Source: a virus
DNA: 48,304 nt
Virus record (IMG/VR): IMGVR_UViG_3300032820_000012
Span: 1-48,304 of that record
Strand: one strand, 5' to 3'
The number at the start of each line of letters is the position of its first letter. The stretch's first letter is position 1. A program made the position numbers and the translations under genes. Under the pieces are notes generated by a model. It searched no databases. It was not told the origin of the DNA and worked only from the letters and a program-made list of their open reading frames with translations. Of this stretch, positions 8,073-16,539 are shown one piece after another.

Positions 8073-9956
8073 ATGCCTGTTCCGCCAGCCTCCGGGTTAC
8101 ACAAGTCTGTTCGGGATGCCCTTCCTGTTCGGTTAGGTGATCGTAAATATAATATCGATGTTACTCGCTTGGTGCGGTCAACTATAGATCCAATCCGTCA
8201 AGGGTTTGATACACAGGGGCAGCCGGGTGAGCAGTCATTAAATCAGGCAGGTGTTTGGAAGCGCAGTAGGAACGACTGGGAGTTGGGTGCTGGTCAGCGT
8301 GAAGCGGACTCACCTGAGTCGGCGCTACGCAGGTTCAATACCAGCCTTGGTGTCAACCCTTGGGTGAAGAATGAATTGACATTACATAAAGCAACTGCCG
8401 AAACGCGCTCAACATCCAACTCGGATCTGTTCATGGTCGTTGCGGATAGTGGCACGGAACGTGCCTACATAGCCGACGGGTCGGATGTGTACCAATCGAC
8501 TAACGGTACTGCATGGACCGTTATTTCAAATCCTGCCGGTGGGGCTATCACGGCGATGGCTACCGATGGCTACTACGTCTATGTGGCTTCGGCTGCTGGT
8601 GCGGGAGAGATTCAAAGAATCTCTGGAACAGCGGTGTCTGGTGCCTCACTCAATACGGATCACTGGGTGATCGATGATGTCGATGGCCTGTGGATAGCCA
8701 ATGGCTATCTCATTACATCCATCGCTAAACGTCTCACTGTCGTATCGGTTGGTTCTGCCTTGGCAACCAACGCTGACATAACTTCAGCGGCCTTCACTCA
8801 GGTTAGCGAATGGAAATCAGTAATCGGTACTCCGGTTGGGATCTATGCTGCCGGTAACCAAGGCGACCAAGGCAAGATTTACTACGTTGGGATCAACGAT
8901 TCGACATCTGCTCTCAATGTCCCAGTCATAGTGGCAGAACTCCCACTCGGGGAGAAAATAAATGTTCTCGCAGAGTATGGTGGCCTGCTGATTATAGGTA
9001 CAACTAAAGGGATTCGTGTAGCACAGATCACAGGTCAAGGCTATTTGACATACGGACCACGGATCGATATCACCAACGGCGTTAGTGTCTTAGAACCACA
9101 GGGAGAGTTCGTTTGGTTCGGGTGGAAGAATTACAACGGTACGAATACTGGGCTTGGTCGGCTGAGTTTGAAAGAACTAACTGGTCCGTTGGTACCGGCG
9201 TATGCGAGTGACCTTATGGCGGTGGCACAAGGGGACATTGAAGGTGTGGTTACTCTTGGTGATATACGAATCTTCTCGGTCGCAGGAGAAGGCGCTTACC
9301 GGGAACAAGATACCTATGTGACCTCTGGTACTGTCGATGAAGGAAGATTCAGATGGGGTATCACCGAACTGAAGACTGCTGTGTCTGTCGATCTGAGGCA
9401 CGGTGCCCTTATTGCAGATCAATCTATTGCTATCACCCTGACCGACGACGCGGGTGGTACGGATACGATTACATCCGACACAGTTGGGAATGTGACACCA
9501 GATATTCAAGTTGCCGAAGGTGTGACAGGCGAATACATTACCCCAAGTCTTACTTTAACTGGGACGGCTGCGGCTACTCCCACGCTATATAGGTGGACGA
9601 CACGGGCCATACCTATGCCGTTTGTGGCAGAGGTAATAGCGTTGCCGATTATCTTGACGACCTTTACTGAACATGATAACCGTGAGGTTTATCAAGATAT
9701 TTATGAAGACTACACCTATCTTCGTACACTTTTAGAAGATCGAAAGTTAGTTACGTTCATCATTGGAAATGAAACTAAGAATGTGTACGTTTCAGGTCTT
9801 GCCTATGCGGAAGGTTCGATTTATAAGTGGTCGGATAGTATTCAGCGGTTGGAAAACAGGCGGGACCGGTGGGTGGAAGGTGTGATTACAGTTACTTTGA
9901 TAACTGTGCAGACTGGTGTCACGCTTGTACCGACCGATGTGAGTAGTACCGGATGA
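8073..9956 (+). CDS. Putative tail nozzle protein, beta-propeller-like, 627 aa
   Basis: The ATG at 8073, just after the preceding stop, is preferred to an in-frame upstream start inside the previous gene. After a linker rich in Arg and Trp, most of the protein is a run of short beta strands with repeating loops (GTERAYIADGSDVYQS, GAITAMATDGYYVYVAS, YGGLLIIGTTKGIRVA, EFVWFGWKNYNG). This resembles a beta-propeller such as the tail nozzle of short-tailed phages. It overlaps the tail fibre gene by four bases (ATGA). The nozzle role is inferred from fold pattern and position. Confidence 0.5.
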   Translation: MPVPPASGLHKSVRDALPVRLGDRKYNIDVTRLVRSTIDPIRQGFDTQGQPGEQSLNQAGVWKRSRNDWELGAGQREADSPESALRRFNTSLGVNPWVKNELTLHKATAETRSTSNSDLFMVVADSGTERAYIADGSDVYQSTNGTAWTVISNPAGGAITAMATDGYYVYVASAAGAGEIQRISGTAVSGASLNTDHWVIDDVDGLWIANGYLITSIAKRLTVVSVGSALATNADITSAAFTQVSEWKSVIGTPVGIYAAGNQGDQGKIYYVGINDSTSALNVPVIVAELPLGEKINVLAEYGGLLIIGTTKGIRVAQITGQGYLTYGPRIDITNGVSVLEPQGEFVWFGWKNYNGTNTGLGRLSLKELTGPLVPAYASDLMAVAQGDIEGVVTLGDIRIFSVAGEGAYREQDTYVTSGTVDEGRFRWGITELKTAVSVDLRHGALIADQSIAITLTDDAGGTDTITSDTVGNVTPDIQVAEGVTGEYITPSLTLTGTAAATPTLYRWTTRAIPMPFVAEVIALPIILTTFTEHDNREVYQDIYEDYTYLRTLLEDRKLVTFIIGNETKNVYVSGLAYAEGSIYKWSDSIQRLENRRDRWVEGVITVTLITVQTGVTLVPTDVSSTG

Positions 9957-10930
9957 CTGAGCGTTTCTTCCCTACTTACGGTTATGGTTCGACACCGCCT
10001 CGGGCGCAGCAGCGTATCGGCACAGGTGGGTTCACGGAATACAAGGGATCAGCCTCAGACGGTGGCGGGTCTGTCCGCCTTAGCGTGATCGACAGTCCGC
10101 ATGATGCTTTTACTGCGTATGGGCAACTTGAATTCGGTACCGGCCATGCGGATGAAATATATAGTGCCCGACAAAGAACCTTTCAAGGTATCCATGATAC
10201 CAATGGACAGTATGGTCAGTTACAAATAAACCCACCGTCGTTTATTGACGATGGCTGGATCGCTGCTTGGTGGGGTAGAGAGTATTCGGATACAGGTTCA
10301 CCTGCGTATAGCAAGTTGTTCTCTGCTACTGGTGTATCCGATCTTAATAATGACAACCCGTGGGAAGCAATAACTTACTGGTCGCGCGACTCTAATATAG
10401 GTGGTTATATCCAACATTATGCTGGTAACTACTACTGGTATGACAACGCCGACTCGGGCAGTATCACCACCCTGCTGACACTGAACAGTTCAGGCAACCT
10501 CGCTGTCACCGGCAGTATCTCCAAGGGATCCGGCACATTCGACATCGCTCACCCCGTGCTAGAGGGCAAGCGGCTACGCCACTCATTCATTGAGGGACCA
10601 CAGGCTGACCTGATCTATCGTGGCACTGTCACACTAGGCACCAATCCGACAGCCATCAGTATGGACACAGAGTTTGGTATGGCTGAGGGCACATGGGAAG
10701 CGTTGAACTGTACGCCGTGGACTATGGCTGCTGCCTCCGGTGAGGTAGTGGAGTGGTCGTTCGAGGGGGACACGCTCACCATTACAGGCGACGAGGGCAC
10801 GGTGTGTAACTGGATGGTGATAGGTGAGCGGCACGACTCGCACATGATTGCCACCGACTGCACCGATGAAGAGGGTAGGATCGTATTGGAGTACGATCAG
10901 CCTGAACCGGTGGAACATATATGGGAATAA
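9953..10930 (+). CDS. Tail fibre protein, 325 aa
   Basis: The N-terminal part has the short-strand pattern of fibre shafts with loops such as LLTLNSSGNLAVTGSI. The C-terminal ~130 residues, starting HPVLEGKRLRHSFIEGPQ and ending in NWMVIGERHDSHM, match the conserved terminal domain found in many cyanophage and other marine phage fibres. It lies between the nozzle-like protein and the endolysin, with four-base and ten-base overlaps. It probably contacts the host surface. Confidence 0.7.
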   Translation: MTERFFPTYGYGSTPPRAQQRIGTGGFTEYKGSASDGGGSVRLSVIDSPHDAFTAYGQLEFGTGHADEIYSARQRTFQGIHDTNGQYGQLQINPPSFIDDGWIAAWWGREYSDTGSPAYSKLFSATGVSDLNNDNPWEAITYWSRDSNIGGYIQHYAGNYYWYDNADSGSITTLLTLNSSGNLAVTGSISKGSGTFDIAHPVLEGKRLRHSFIEGPQADLIYRGTVTLGTNPTAISMDTEFGMAEGTWEALNCTPWTMAAASGEVVEWSFEGDTLTITGDEGTVCNWMVIGERHDSHMIATDCTDEEGRIVLEYDQPEPVEHIWE

Positions 10931-11643
10931 TAGTTACTAAGAAATCAGTGGATCTCTCATTGCTGCATCCTCGGTTCCTCACGCGGTTGGATCGCTTCTT
11001 TAACGACGATCGGGTCGCTGGTCACATCGCAGTCTGTTCTGGTTGCCGTTCTTACGCAGAACAGAAACGGTTCTACGACAAGTACCGTGCTGGCAAAGGG
11101 AATCTTGCTGCTAATCCAGATTGGTTACGTCCAGATGGATTCTTTCGCGGGTCGTTCCATCAGGAGCAGCCGGATGGTTACTCATACGCCGTTGATCTAT
11201 CTGCCATAGGCGCGGTTAGTAAGCCAACTATCACCCGTGTAGCAGCAGAATATGGGATACTCCCTACGGTCAAGGGTGAGTGGTGGCATTTCCAGCCTCG
11301 TAATGGTAAGGCTTGGTTCGATGTGACCTCAAATAAAGTACCTGTTCATGTAGCAGAACCAGTGATGGACTGGGGTGCGCTTATAGCATGGCACAAAGAG
11401 ATCGGACGGAAGATCGGTGCGTCTCCATTGCGTAGGGGGTCACGGGGACCAGAGGTAGATGTCATTCAGAAGCGACTCAATGCGCTAAACTTCTGGTGTG
11501 GTACTGCCGATGGGATATTTGGTTGGAAAACCAAGTCCGCAGTCAAGCAGTTCCAAAGAGCAATGTTGCACTCACCGAATGGTGTCGTCACATCAAAAGT
11601 TTGGACGGCCCTGTGGGATCCCAAGGTAGTGGATGGCCTCTGA
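10921..11643 (+). CDS. Endolysin: M15 (VanY-like) carboxypeptidase with peptidoglycan-binding domain
   Basis: Residues about 1-135 form a D-Ala-D-Ala carboxypeptidase-like zinc peptidase. Its ligands are H80 and D92 (GSFH...AVDLS), with E120 and H123 in EWWHFQ. Residues about 165-238 form a peptidoglycan-binding type 1 domain (LRRGSRGPEVDVIQKRL, DGIFGWKTKSAVKQFQ). It would cut cell-wall cross-links at lysis after the holin opens the membrane. There is no signal peptide, as expected for a holin-dependent endolysin. It overlaps the fibre gene by 10 bases and the next gene by 11. Confidence 0.9.
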   Translation: MGIIVTKKSVDLSLLHPRFLTRLDRFFNDDRVAGHIAVCSGCRSYAEQKRFYDKYRAGKGNLAANPDWLRPDGFFRGSFHQEQPDGYSYAVDLSAIGAVSKPTITRVAAEYGILPTVKGEWWHFQPRNGKAWFDVTSNKVPVHVAEPVMDWGALIAWHKEIGRKIGASPLRRGSRGPEVDVIQKRLNALNFWCGTADGIFGWKTKSAVKQFQRAMLHSPNGVVTSKVWTALWDPKVVDGL

Positions 11644-11851
11644 TATATCGTTAGCAGACTTTGCTAACCGTCCCAAGAATGGGAAAGCATGGATTGATGA
11701 TCTCCCTGATGAGATTTTCAATCAGATATGGGATGCCCGACATATGGGTAATATCGGCAAAGAAACCTCCGCTGCTTGGTTACGGACACTTGGTTACGCA
11801 GATGTAACCGCTGGCCGTGTTGAGACGGTGATGGCCCGTGAGCGCCGATAG
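11633..11851 (+). CDS. Small protein, possible DNA-binding helix-turn-helix, 72 aa
   Basis: The ATG at 11633 overlaps the endolysin stop, and its end overlaps the GTG of the metallophosphoesterase gene. The sequence (PDEIFNQIWDARHMGNIGKETSAAWLRTLGY) looks like a compact helical domain with an HTH-like middle. The tight coupling suggests it works with, or was once fused to, the following phosphoesterase. The family is not recognised. Confidence 0.55.
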   Translation: MASDISLADFANRPKNGKAWIDDLPDEIFNQIWDARHMGNIGKETSAAWLRTLGYADVTAGRVETVMARERR

Positions 11852-12899
11852 TCTCTCTGAGTATTCACAGCAAGAGGAAGCACTGAAAGCCTTACGAGCA
11901 GCGTCTAAATACAAGACGGATGCAGAGATAGCAAAGGCACAGGTACGAGGTTTAACTGCGGAACTTCAAACGCTTGAACAACAAGTTGATCTTCTCAGCA
12001 ATCTGAAAGCCGGTTCTGTCAAGCCACCCTCTTGGCTTCGTCCCAAGAAAAAGGCCAAAGACACTGGCATAGTCTGTGCCGTCCTTTCCGACACGCACTT
12101 TGATGAGATTGTCTCGCCTAATGAAATCCAAGGACGTAACGCATACAACAGAGAGATCGCTGTCCAACGTCTCCGAAAGTTCTTTGAGAAGATCGTTCTT
12201 CTGACCAATGATTATCTCACCGGTCTGAACTACTCGGGTTGTGTTCTCTTCCTCGGTGGCGACATCTTCTCGGGGGACATCCACGATGAACTGACACAGA
12301 CCAACGAAGACACCATGCTCGGTTCCGTCCTGTTCTGGACTGAGCAAATCTCCGCTGGGATTGGCATGTTGGCCGACGAATTCGGAGAGGTTTATGTTCC
12401 ATGTGTCGTCGGCAATCATGGCCGTCGCACCCGGAAACCCCGTGCCAAACTCAGGGCTAGGGATAACTTCGATTGGTTCCTTGCTAAGACTTTGGAATCT
12501 CAATGGCTTTCTGATGACCGTGTTACGTTCGATATTCCTGATGGGACGGACGCTTTTGTTCCTGTCCATGATGCAACCTATCTCCTTACTCATGGGGATC
12601 AAGCCAGTGGTGGTGGTGGGATCGGAGGGATCTGGCCTCCAATCATGCGGCTAGTTGCCCGCAAACGAAACAACAACGACTTCACCTGCATGGTCTTGGG
12701 TCATTGGCACCAGTTGGTTATGGCTCCTTCGTCTGGTTTCATTTTGAATGGGAGTCTGAAGGGATACGACGAGTTCGCTTCAGTGATGAACTTTCCTTGC
12801 GAGCCGCCACAACAGGCGCTTTGGATCAATGTTCCTGACAAGGGGATCCTGTGGCAGACACCGATTCTTGTCTGTGACAGGAAGGCTGAGGGTTGGTAA
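11838..12899 (+). CDS. Calcineurin-like metallophosphoesterase
   Basis: 353 residues from a GTG start. A coiled coil (about 10-60) precedes a complete metallophosphoesterase domain: D85-x-H87 (SDTHFD), GGD at 140-142, GNH at 192-194, H252 in LTHGDQ and GHWH at 288-291. These are the metal ligands of the family, which includes nucleases such as SbcD/Mre11 and other phosphodiesterases. The substrate is unknown. It is the last gene of the rightward arm, and its stop codon is followed at once by the stop of the convergent gene. Confidence 0.8.
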   Translation: MSADSLSEYSQQEEALKALRAASKYKTDAEIAKAQVRGLTAELQTLEQQVDLLSNLKAGSVKPPSWLRPKKKAKDTGIVCAVLSDTHFDEIVSPNEIQGRNAYNREIAVQRLRKFFEKIVLLTNDYLTGLNYSGCVLFLGGDIFSGDIHDELTQTNEDTMLGSVLFWTEQISAGIGMLADEFGEVYVPCVVGNHGRRTRKPRAKLRARDNFDWFLAKTLESQWLSDDRVTFDIPDGTDAFVPVHDATYLLTHGDQASGGGGIGGIWPPIMRLVARKRNNNDFTCMVLGHWHQLVMAPSSGFILNGSLKGYDEFASVMNFPCEPPQQALWINVPDKGILWQTPILVCDRKAEGW

Positions 12900-13046
12900 C
12901 TATCCTATTTCAAGTAGTCCTGTAGCATGGCAGAGTGGGCACTCGTTGTCATAGTGGTCCTCATCCAAGAGACCTTCACCGACCCATCCGCCACAGTTCC
13001 AACACTGGACGTATGACTTGGAACGACCGTGCTGGTCACGGCCCAT
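12900..13046 (-). CDS. Zinc-ribbon mini-protein, 48 aa
   Basis: The ATG at 13046 opens a 48-codon frame that overlaps the end of the preceding gene. It has two CxxC pairs (QCWNCGGW and ECPLCHAT) and is otherwise acidic, which is a complete small zinc ribbon. It is the last gene of the leftward operon, and its TAG lies directly against the TAA of the metallophosphoesterase. Function unknown. Confidence 0.6.
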   Translation of the reverse strand: MGRDQHGRSKSYVQCWNCGGWVGEGLLDEDHYDNECPLCHATGLLEIG

Positions 13047-13263
13047 CTAAACTCTTCACCACTTGATCAAACTTGGCCTCGTCTAAGAGTTTCTGCATAA
13101 CACTTCCTTCTGAAGCATCAACAAGAAGGAACATCAGCATGGCTGCCGTCCCTCTGGCTCGCATCTCCCAGATCCGTGTCTCTGGATCAAGGTTGAGCAT
13201 GACTCCCCAGTTCTCATCAAGGTTGGGCCACTCTTCATAGTCCTCATCGAACTCGTCGCCCAC
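13036..13263 (-). CDS. Unknown acidic early protein, 75 aa
   Basis: It has a strongly acidic N-terminus (GDEFDEDYEEWPNLDEN) and a hydrophobic helix in the middle (GTAAMLMFLLVDAS). It starts with ATG touching the stop of the HNH gene. No family recognised. Confidence 0.55.
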   Translation of the reverse strand: MGDEFDEDYEEWPNLDENWGVMLNLDPETRIWEMRARGTAAMLMFLLVDASEGSVMQKLLDEAKFDQVVKSLDGP

Positions 13264-13622
13264 TAGAGAATCCCCCGTTCCTTAGCGATAGCATACAGCC
13301 TGTCTGCTTCTGCATCCCAGTCGAATTTCATAATGGTTTCTCTTAGAACTACAAGTTCTTGGTATTTATCTGCACCAATCATTTCGTTTGTAAACTCTCC
13401 AAATTCTACCGGGTTATCGGTGTAGTGCCTGTGACATCTAGCACACAGACAGAAGGCATTATCTAGGGATGTCCTAGTCCAACTGTATTTCCGACTGATT
13501 ATGTGAGCGCATTGCAAGTTGCTACTAGAACCACACTTCTCGCAAGCACCCCGGTCTCTGATTATCTGTGCGTGTAACTTAGTTGCTTTGCCTTTGTTGC
13601 CCTTGCCATAGATGTTGCTCAT
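13263..13622 (-). CDS. HNH endonuclease
   Basis: 119 residues with a CxxC zinc pair (CEKC, 27-30), then the HNH core: H40 in CAHIISR, N55, and the CARCHRHY block (C60, C63, H64, H66). The family cuts DNA with one metal. Phage HNH proteins of this size often assist packaging or act as homing nucleases, but this one lies in the early operon far from terminase. It overlaps the next upstream gene by four bases. Confidence 0.8.
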   Translation of the reverse strand: MSNIYGKGNKGKATKLHAQIIRDRGACEKCGSSSNLQCAHIISRKYSWTRTSLDNAFCLCARCHRHYTDNPVEFGEFTNEMIGADKYQELVVLRETIMKFDWDAEADRLYAIAKERGIL

Positions 13623-13837
13623 TCGTATCCGAACCTACCACTGCCGCACTGAGGACACTGGCCTGTGGGTTTAGGACCGTTGGGTCTCTGTGCCCATTCG
13701 GCTTTGCATTTGAGGCATGTGCATTGCCACCAAACTTCCGCGCTGAAATCTATTTTATTTAAGGGCGGGAGGGGGCAGCCCTCTGCATAGTCTTTGAGAT
13801 AGGAATCTCTGTCTAGTGCCTCACGAATTGGTTTCAT
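13619..13837 (-). CDS. Zinc-ribbon early protein, 72 aa
   Basis: Two CxxC pairs (CTCLKCKAEW and CPQCGSGRFGYE) after a helical N-terminus. It overlaps its neighbours at both ends. It is probably a small nucleic-acid- or protein-binding zinc ribbon of unknown role. Confidence 0.6.
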   Translation of the reverse strand: MKPIREALDRDSYLKDYAEGCPLPPLNKIDFSAEVWWQCTCLKCKAEWAQRPNGPKPTGQCPQCGSGRFGYE

Positions 13838-13988
13838 TAAACGGTTTCAGTTTCCCGATGTCGGTGATCCTGATAGCCGTGTCTTCAGTCATCTGTACGA
13901 TATCTTCCAGTTCACCGATCGCTTTCCCCACACGCCAGCGTCGTGGATAATCAATCGTGACCCGCAAATCAATGGTTTTGGTTTTCAT
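13821..13988 (-). CDS. Unknown early protein, 55 aa
   Basis: The ATG at 13988 overlaps the TAA of the gene before it (TAATG) and is preferred over a longer in-frame start. The protein starts MKTKTIDLRVTIDYPRR and is a small alpha/beta domain. Unknown function. Confidence 0.5.
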   Translation of the reverse strand: MKTKTIDLRVTIDYPRRWRVGKAIGELEDIVQMTEDTAIRITDIGKLKPFNETNS

Positions 13989-14158
13989 TAGGCTCCATCC
14001 CTGTGTTCCTTCTGTTCTATCACATCGTGTGCCCGTCGGTGGGCAACGTCGTAATCTAAGTCCCACCCCACCATTTCGTTGTTGTCCCATACAATCCATC
14101 CGATGCGAGTCAAGCCTGCACCTAAATAGATCGTCTGTTTCTCCAACTTCACAGTCAT
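13988..14158 (-). CDS. Unknown early protein, 56 aa
   Basis: The ATG at 14158 overlaps the TGA of the gp3-like gene (ATGA), and the end overlaps the next start (TAATG). The sequence is MTVKLEKQTIYLGAGL followed by a Trp-rich segment (GWIVWDNNEMVGWD). The exact fit into the chain of overlapping genes supports it. No family recognised. Confidence 0.5.
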   Translation of the reverse strand: MTVKLEKQTIYLGAGLTRIGWIVWDNNEMVGWDLDYDVAHRRAHDVIEQKEHRDGA

Positions 14159-15033
14159 ACGGGAATGAATTTCGGTGGGGGATTAGGGTTCTTCTTCATT
14201 GGGACTGAGATGTGTTGGGAGTCACCAGTGATCTCTGCTCCCTCTTCTATTACCTCGGCATCTACAACTGCGAGCATTGTGAAGTCGTCAACCTGTTTCT
14301 GAACCGTTTCGGTTAGAGCAGGAGCCTCTATCTGAGCCTGAGGTCGGGCAGCACCAGCCATAATCTCCACGGGGGACGTATCCGTACTTAGTTTAGGTAC
14401 AACGAAGTGTTTTGTCTGCCCCCCACTTACTTTGGTTCGTTTCTCAAGACTGAGTACGCCTTCCACAATCCCAATCGTTTGCATTTGTGCTATGACCTGC
14501 GCCATTGCAGGCAGTTCCTTTGAAGCGTTCCATCCTTTAGACTCCAGCCTCCATGTGCCTCCAAATCTGATCTCAGGAAGGATCACACTCAGCCGTGTAT
14601 AAGGACGACACTTCATCTGCTTCCCCTTCTCAATCAACTGCGAGCAATGACATGGAACGATGTCGATGTCCGTGCCATCAGGAGTCTTTATTTCAACTTG
14701 GGCCTCAATGCCGTCACAACGGCGGAGCAGCCCTCCACCAGACCACTCCTCGTACCACACATCAATGCTGTTCTGAGGCAGGAACACCCTTATTGAATCT
14801 GCTTCAGTAACTACTTCCCATTGGTCTTTAGGTGACGCTTTCTTGTCACTCCATGCCCTCATTCGACCCCCGTAGCGGGCAGCAATGGCCTCAATAGCAC
14901 CCACATCCGGGGAAGTGAATCGGAAGGTCTCTAAAGCCTTCATAGCCCGGTCTGTTTTGATACCAAGACGTATCCGTCCCTGTTCTGGCATCCGTCCGTA
15001 GTCTTTTGCAATAGGAACAATATCTTTAGGCAT
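14155..15033 (-). CDS. phiC31 gp3-like protein (recombination directionality factor-like)
   Basis: 292 residues from the ATG at 15033, which overlaps the preceding stop by eight bases. A longer in-frame start would run deep into the upstream gene. The landmarks ETFRFTSPD (35-43), YGG (54-56), WYEEWSGGGLLRRCDG (93-108) and a cysteine set (C106, C128, C130, C142) match the gp3-like family. In phiC31 that protein switches the serine integrase to excision. Many actinophages carry relatives without a shown integration role. No integrase is seen here, so a different DNA-binding or recombination function is likely. Confidence 0.7.
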   Translation of the reverse strand: MPKDIVPIAKDYGRMPEQGRIRLGIKTDRAMKALETFRFTSPDVGAIEAIAARYGGRMRAWSDKKASPKDQWEVVTEADSIRVFLPQNSIDVWYEEWSGGGLLRRCDGIEAQVEIKTPDGTDIDIVPCHCSQLIEKGKQMKCRPYTRLSVILPEIRFGGTWRLESKGWNASKELPAMAQVIAQMQTIGIVEGVLSLEKRTKVSGGQTKHFVVPKLSTDTSPVEIMAGAARPQAQIEAPALTETVQKQVDDFTMLAVVDAEVIEEGAEITGDSQHISVPMKKNPNPPPKFIPV

Positions 15034-15379
15034 CTGGCATGTCCTCTTCGTCGTTATACAGTTCAGAGTTGTAGGTAGTGGCGCTGGCATCCTTCCCTTG
15101 GTGCCTCGCAGCCATGTATTTCCTAACATGAGTTGCTTTAGCCCGTGCTTGCTGGATGGTTTTAGGTGAGACCTTATTGATTGGTGCCTTGGGGTTATCT
15201 TCCCATCCGTAATCCTCACCCAAGATAATCTGCTTACGGATGTAGTTGTGTGTCATTTTCAATGACTCAACTATTGAATGCCATTCAAAATAAGTCAGAT
15301 CAATGACATGGTGTGCAGGATCGTCATCAGCATGGGCATTCGTATCGATGTAGACAATCTCTAGGAATGGTTCTTCCAT
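15026..15379 (-). CDS. Unknown early protein, 117 aa
   Basis: The ATG at 15379 overlaps the TAA of the nuclease gene (TAATG). It starts MEEPFLEIVYIDTNAHADD and has a basic helical middle (KTIQQARAKATHVRKYMAARH). It lies between the Cas4/RecB-like nuclease and the gp3-like gene, so a role in DNA processing is possible but unproven. Confidence 0.55.
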   Translation of the reverse strand: MEEPFLEIVYIDTNAHADDDPAHHVIDLTYFEWHSIVESLKMTHNYIRKQIILGEDYGWEDNPKAPINKVSPKTIQQARAKATHVRKYMAARHQGKDASATTYNSELYNDEEDMPDA

Positions 15380-16323
15380 TAGAACCCCCTGTGATGATCG
15401 GAAACACAGAGGTCTTGGTAACGACAATAGTTACATTGCCATGCCTTACCCTTGGCAATCAACGCTCCGTCTTGATGCTGGTGCCATATCCCAGTAGCAG
15501 GATCACTGATCACCGCACCCTCAGGGATGTCAGGATCAGACTCACTGAATGAACGGGGTACACCTTCGATACCGGGCACACCGTGAGCAGTCTTAGCAAT
15601 CCATTCCAGTCGTTCGATCTCCTGCTTGGCAAGAGGAACGAACTGGTCCGGGGTGTAATGCCACTCCGCTCCGAACCGACCATAGTTGTCAAAGCCTTTA
15701 GCCTCTGCCCAACCGGGACTCAGCAACTCCACTGCCAGATAGCAAACAACTAACAGGTCAGCGTTAAGGGCATTGGCATAGAGAGATCCTTGTAGTACTG
15801 CACCGTGCCGTGGTCCCTCCCCCTGAATGGACTTCTTGAATCCAGTGCCGTTGATTGTCTTCAGTTCAACAACAATCTTCTTGTTCTCTTCAGGGTCGGT
15901 TGCCCCTTGCTGGGCGACTTCGATCACCATATCGATATGACCGAATCCGTGTTCACCAAGAGGGGTCTCCATCTCTTCGTGAACTATCACATCCATATCG
16001 TTAGCGACCCAACGCTCAATCGCAGGCGACAGATGAGTATGAACTATTGACCCTAACCCCATACGCCAGTGGTCCGCTGGTGTTATCGGGTTAGAAGATT
16101 CATGCCCCATCGTGGCGTAAGCAACTTGTCTTGCACAAGTCCCGGCTTGTGAACCACGCCAGAGGGTACCGCTTGGAACCGGAGGAGGATCAGTGTCGTT
16201 TCCGAAATAGTCCCCGATCTGGTTTAGAACTAGCCGATGAATATCTCGGACAGGATGGATGTCGTTGGAAATCAATCTCAACTCTTTTCTAATAGGCATT
16301 ACAGCGAAGGCGGGAGGTGACAC
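15379..16323 (-). CDS. PD-(D/E)XK nuclease, Cas4/RecB-like, with Fe-S cysteines
   Basis: Numbered from the GTG at 16323 (314 residues): C63 (GTCARQ), H95, D131 (GHID), E153-x-K155 (VVELKT), Q178 (LQGSLYANAL) and the C-terminal triad C297/C300/C306 (CNYCRYQDLC). This is the PD-(D/E)XK exonuclease fold with the four cysteines that hold an iron-sulfur cluster in Cas4 and AddB. It probably resects phage or host DNA for recombination with SSB. An ATG at 16299 is an alternative start. The GTG lies inside an inverted repeat. Confidence 0.8.
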   Translation of the reverse strand: MSPPAFAVMPIRKELRLISNDIHPVRDIHRLVLNQIGDYFGNDTDPPPVPSGTLWRGSQAGTCARQVAYATMGHESSNPITPADHWRMGLGSIVHTHLSPAIERWVANDMDVIVHEEMETPLGEHGFGHIDMVIEVAQQGATDPEENKKIVVELKTINGTGFKKSIQGEGPRHGAVLQGSLYANALNADLLVVCYLAVELLSPGWAEAKGFDNYGRFGAEWHYTPDQFVPLAKQEIERLEWIAKTAHGVPGIEGVPRSFSESDPDIPEGAVISDPATGIWHQHQDGALIAKGKAWQCNYCRYQDLCVSDHHRGF

Positions 16324-16352
16324 ACTTCCATTCCCCAGAGAAATGTGTCACC
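16316..16352 (-). promoter_or_regulatory. Inverted repeat over the nuclease start codon
   Basis: GGTGACAC (16316-16323) and GTGTCACC (16345-16352) are a perfect 8-base inverted repeat 21 bases apart. It covers the GTG start of the nuclease gene and its GGGGA ribosome-site-like sequence, so it could act as an operator or hide the start in the mRNA. The surrounding gap 16324-16539 holds only very short frames: a 19-codon one at 16520-16461 and a 50-codon one at 16451-16299 ending TAATG at the alternative nuclease start. I do not call these genes. Confidence 0.45.
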
Positions 16353-16539
16353 CCCCATGAAAGGGCGGACGGATAGGGTCGTCATTCTGAGGGGTTGGAA
16401 GGACGCACCTACCCGCCCGCGAGTGGGTGAGGCAGCCCGTATGCCCACCATGATGCCGACTCAGAGCCGTTTCTTGGTGTCGTGAACACGCCCTGTTACC
16501 AGTGCGATAACTCTAAACATACGGACTACCTCGCTCTGC

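Noticed and set aside
11952-12602. 216-codon minus-strand frame
   Set aside because: It lies entirely opposite the metallophosphoesterase gene, whose metal motifs are complete. The minus product shows no recognised features.
16299-16520. Two mini-frames (19 and 50 codons) before the nuclease gene
   Set aside because: The 50-codon frame ends TAATG at the alternative nuclease start, but it lacks a ribosome site and its Arg/Pro/Gly make-up looks like translated non-coding DNA. Evidence was too thin to call either.
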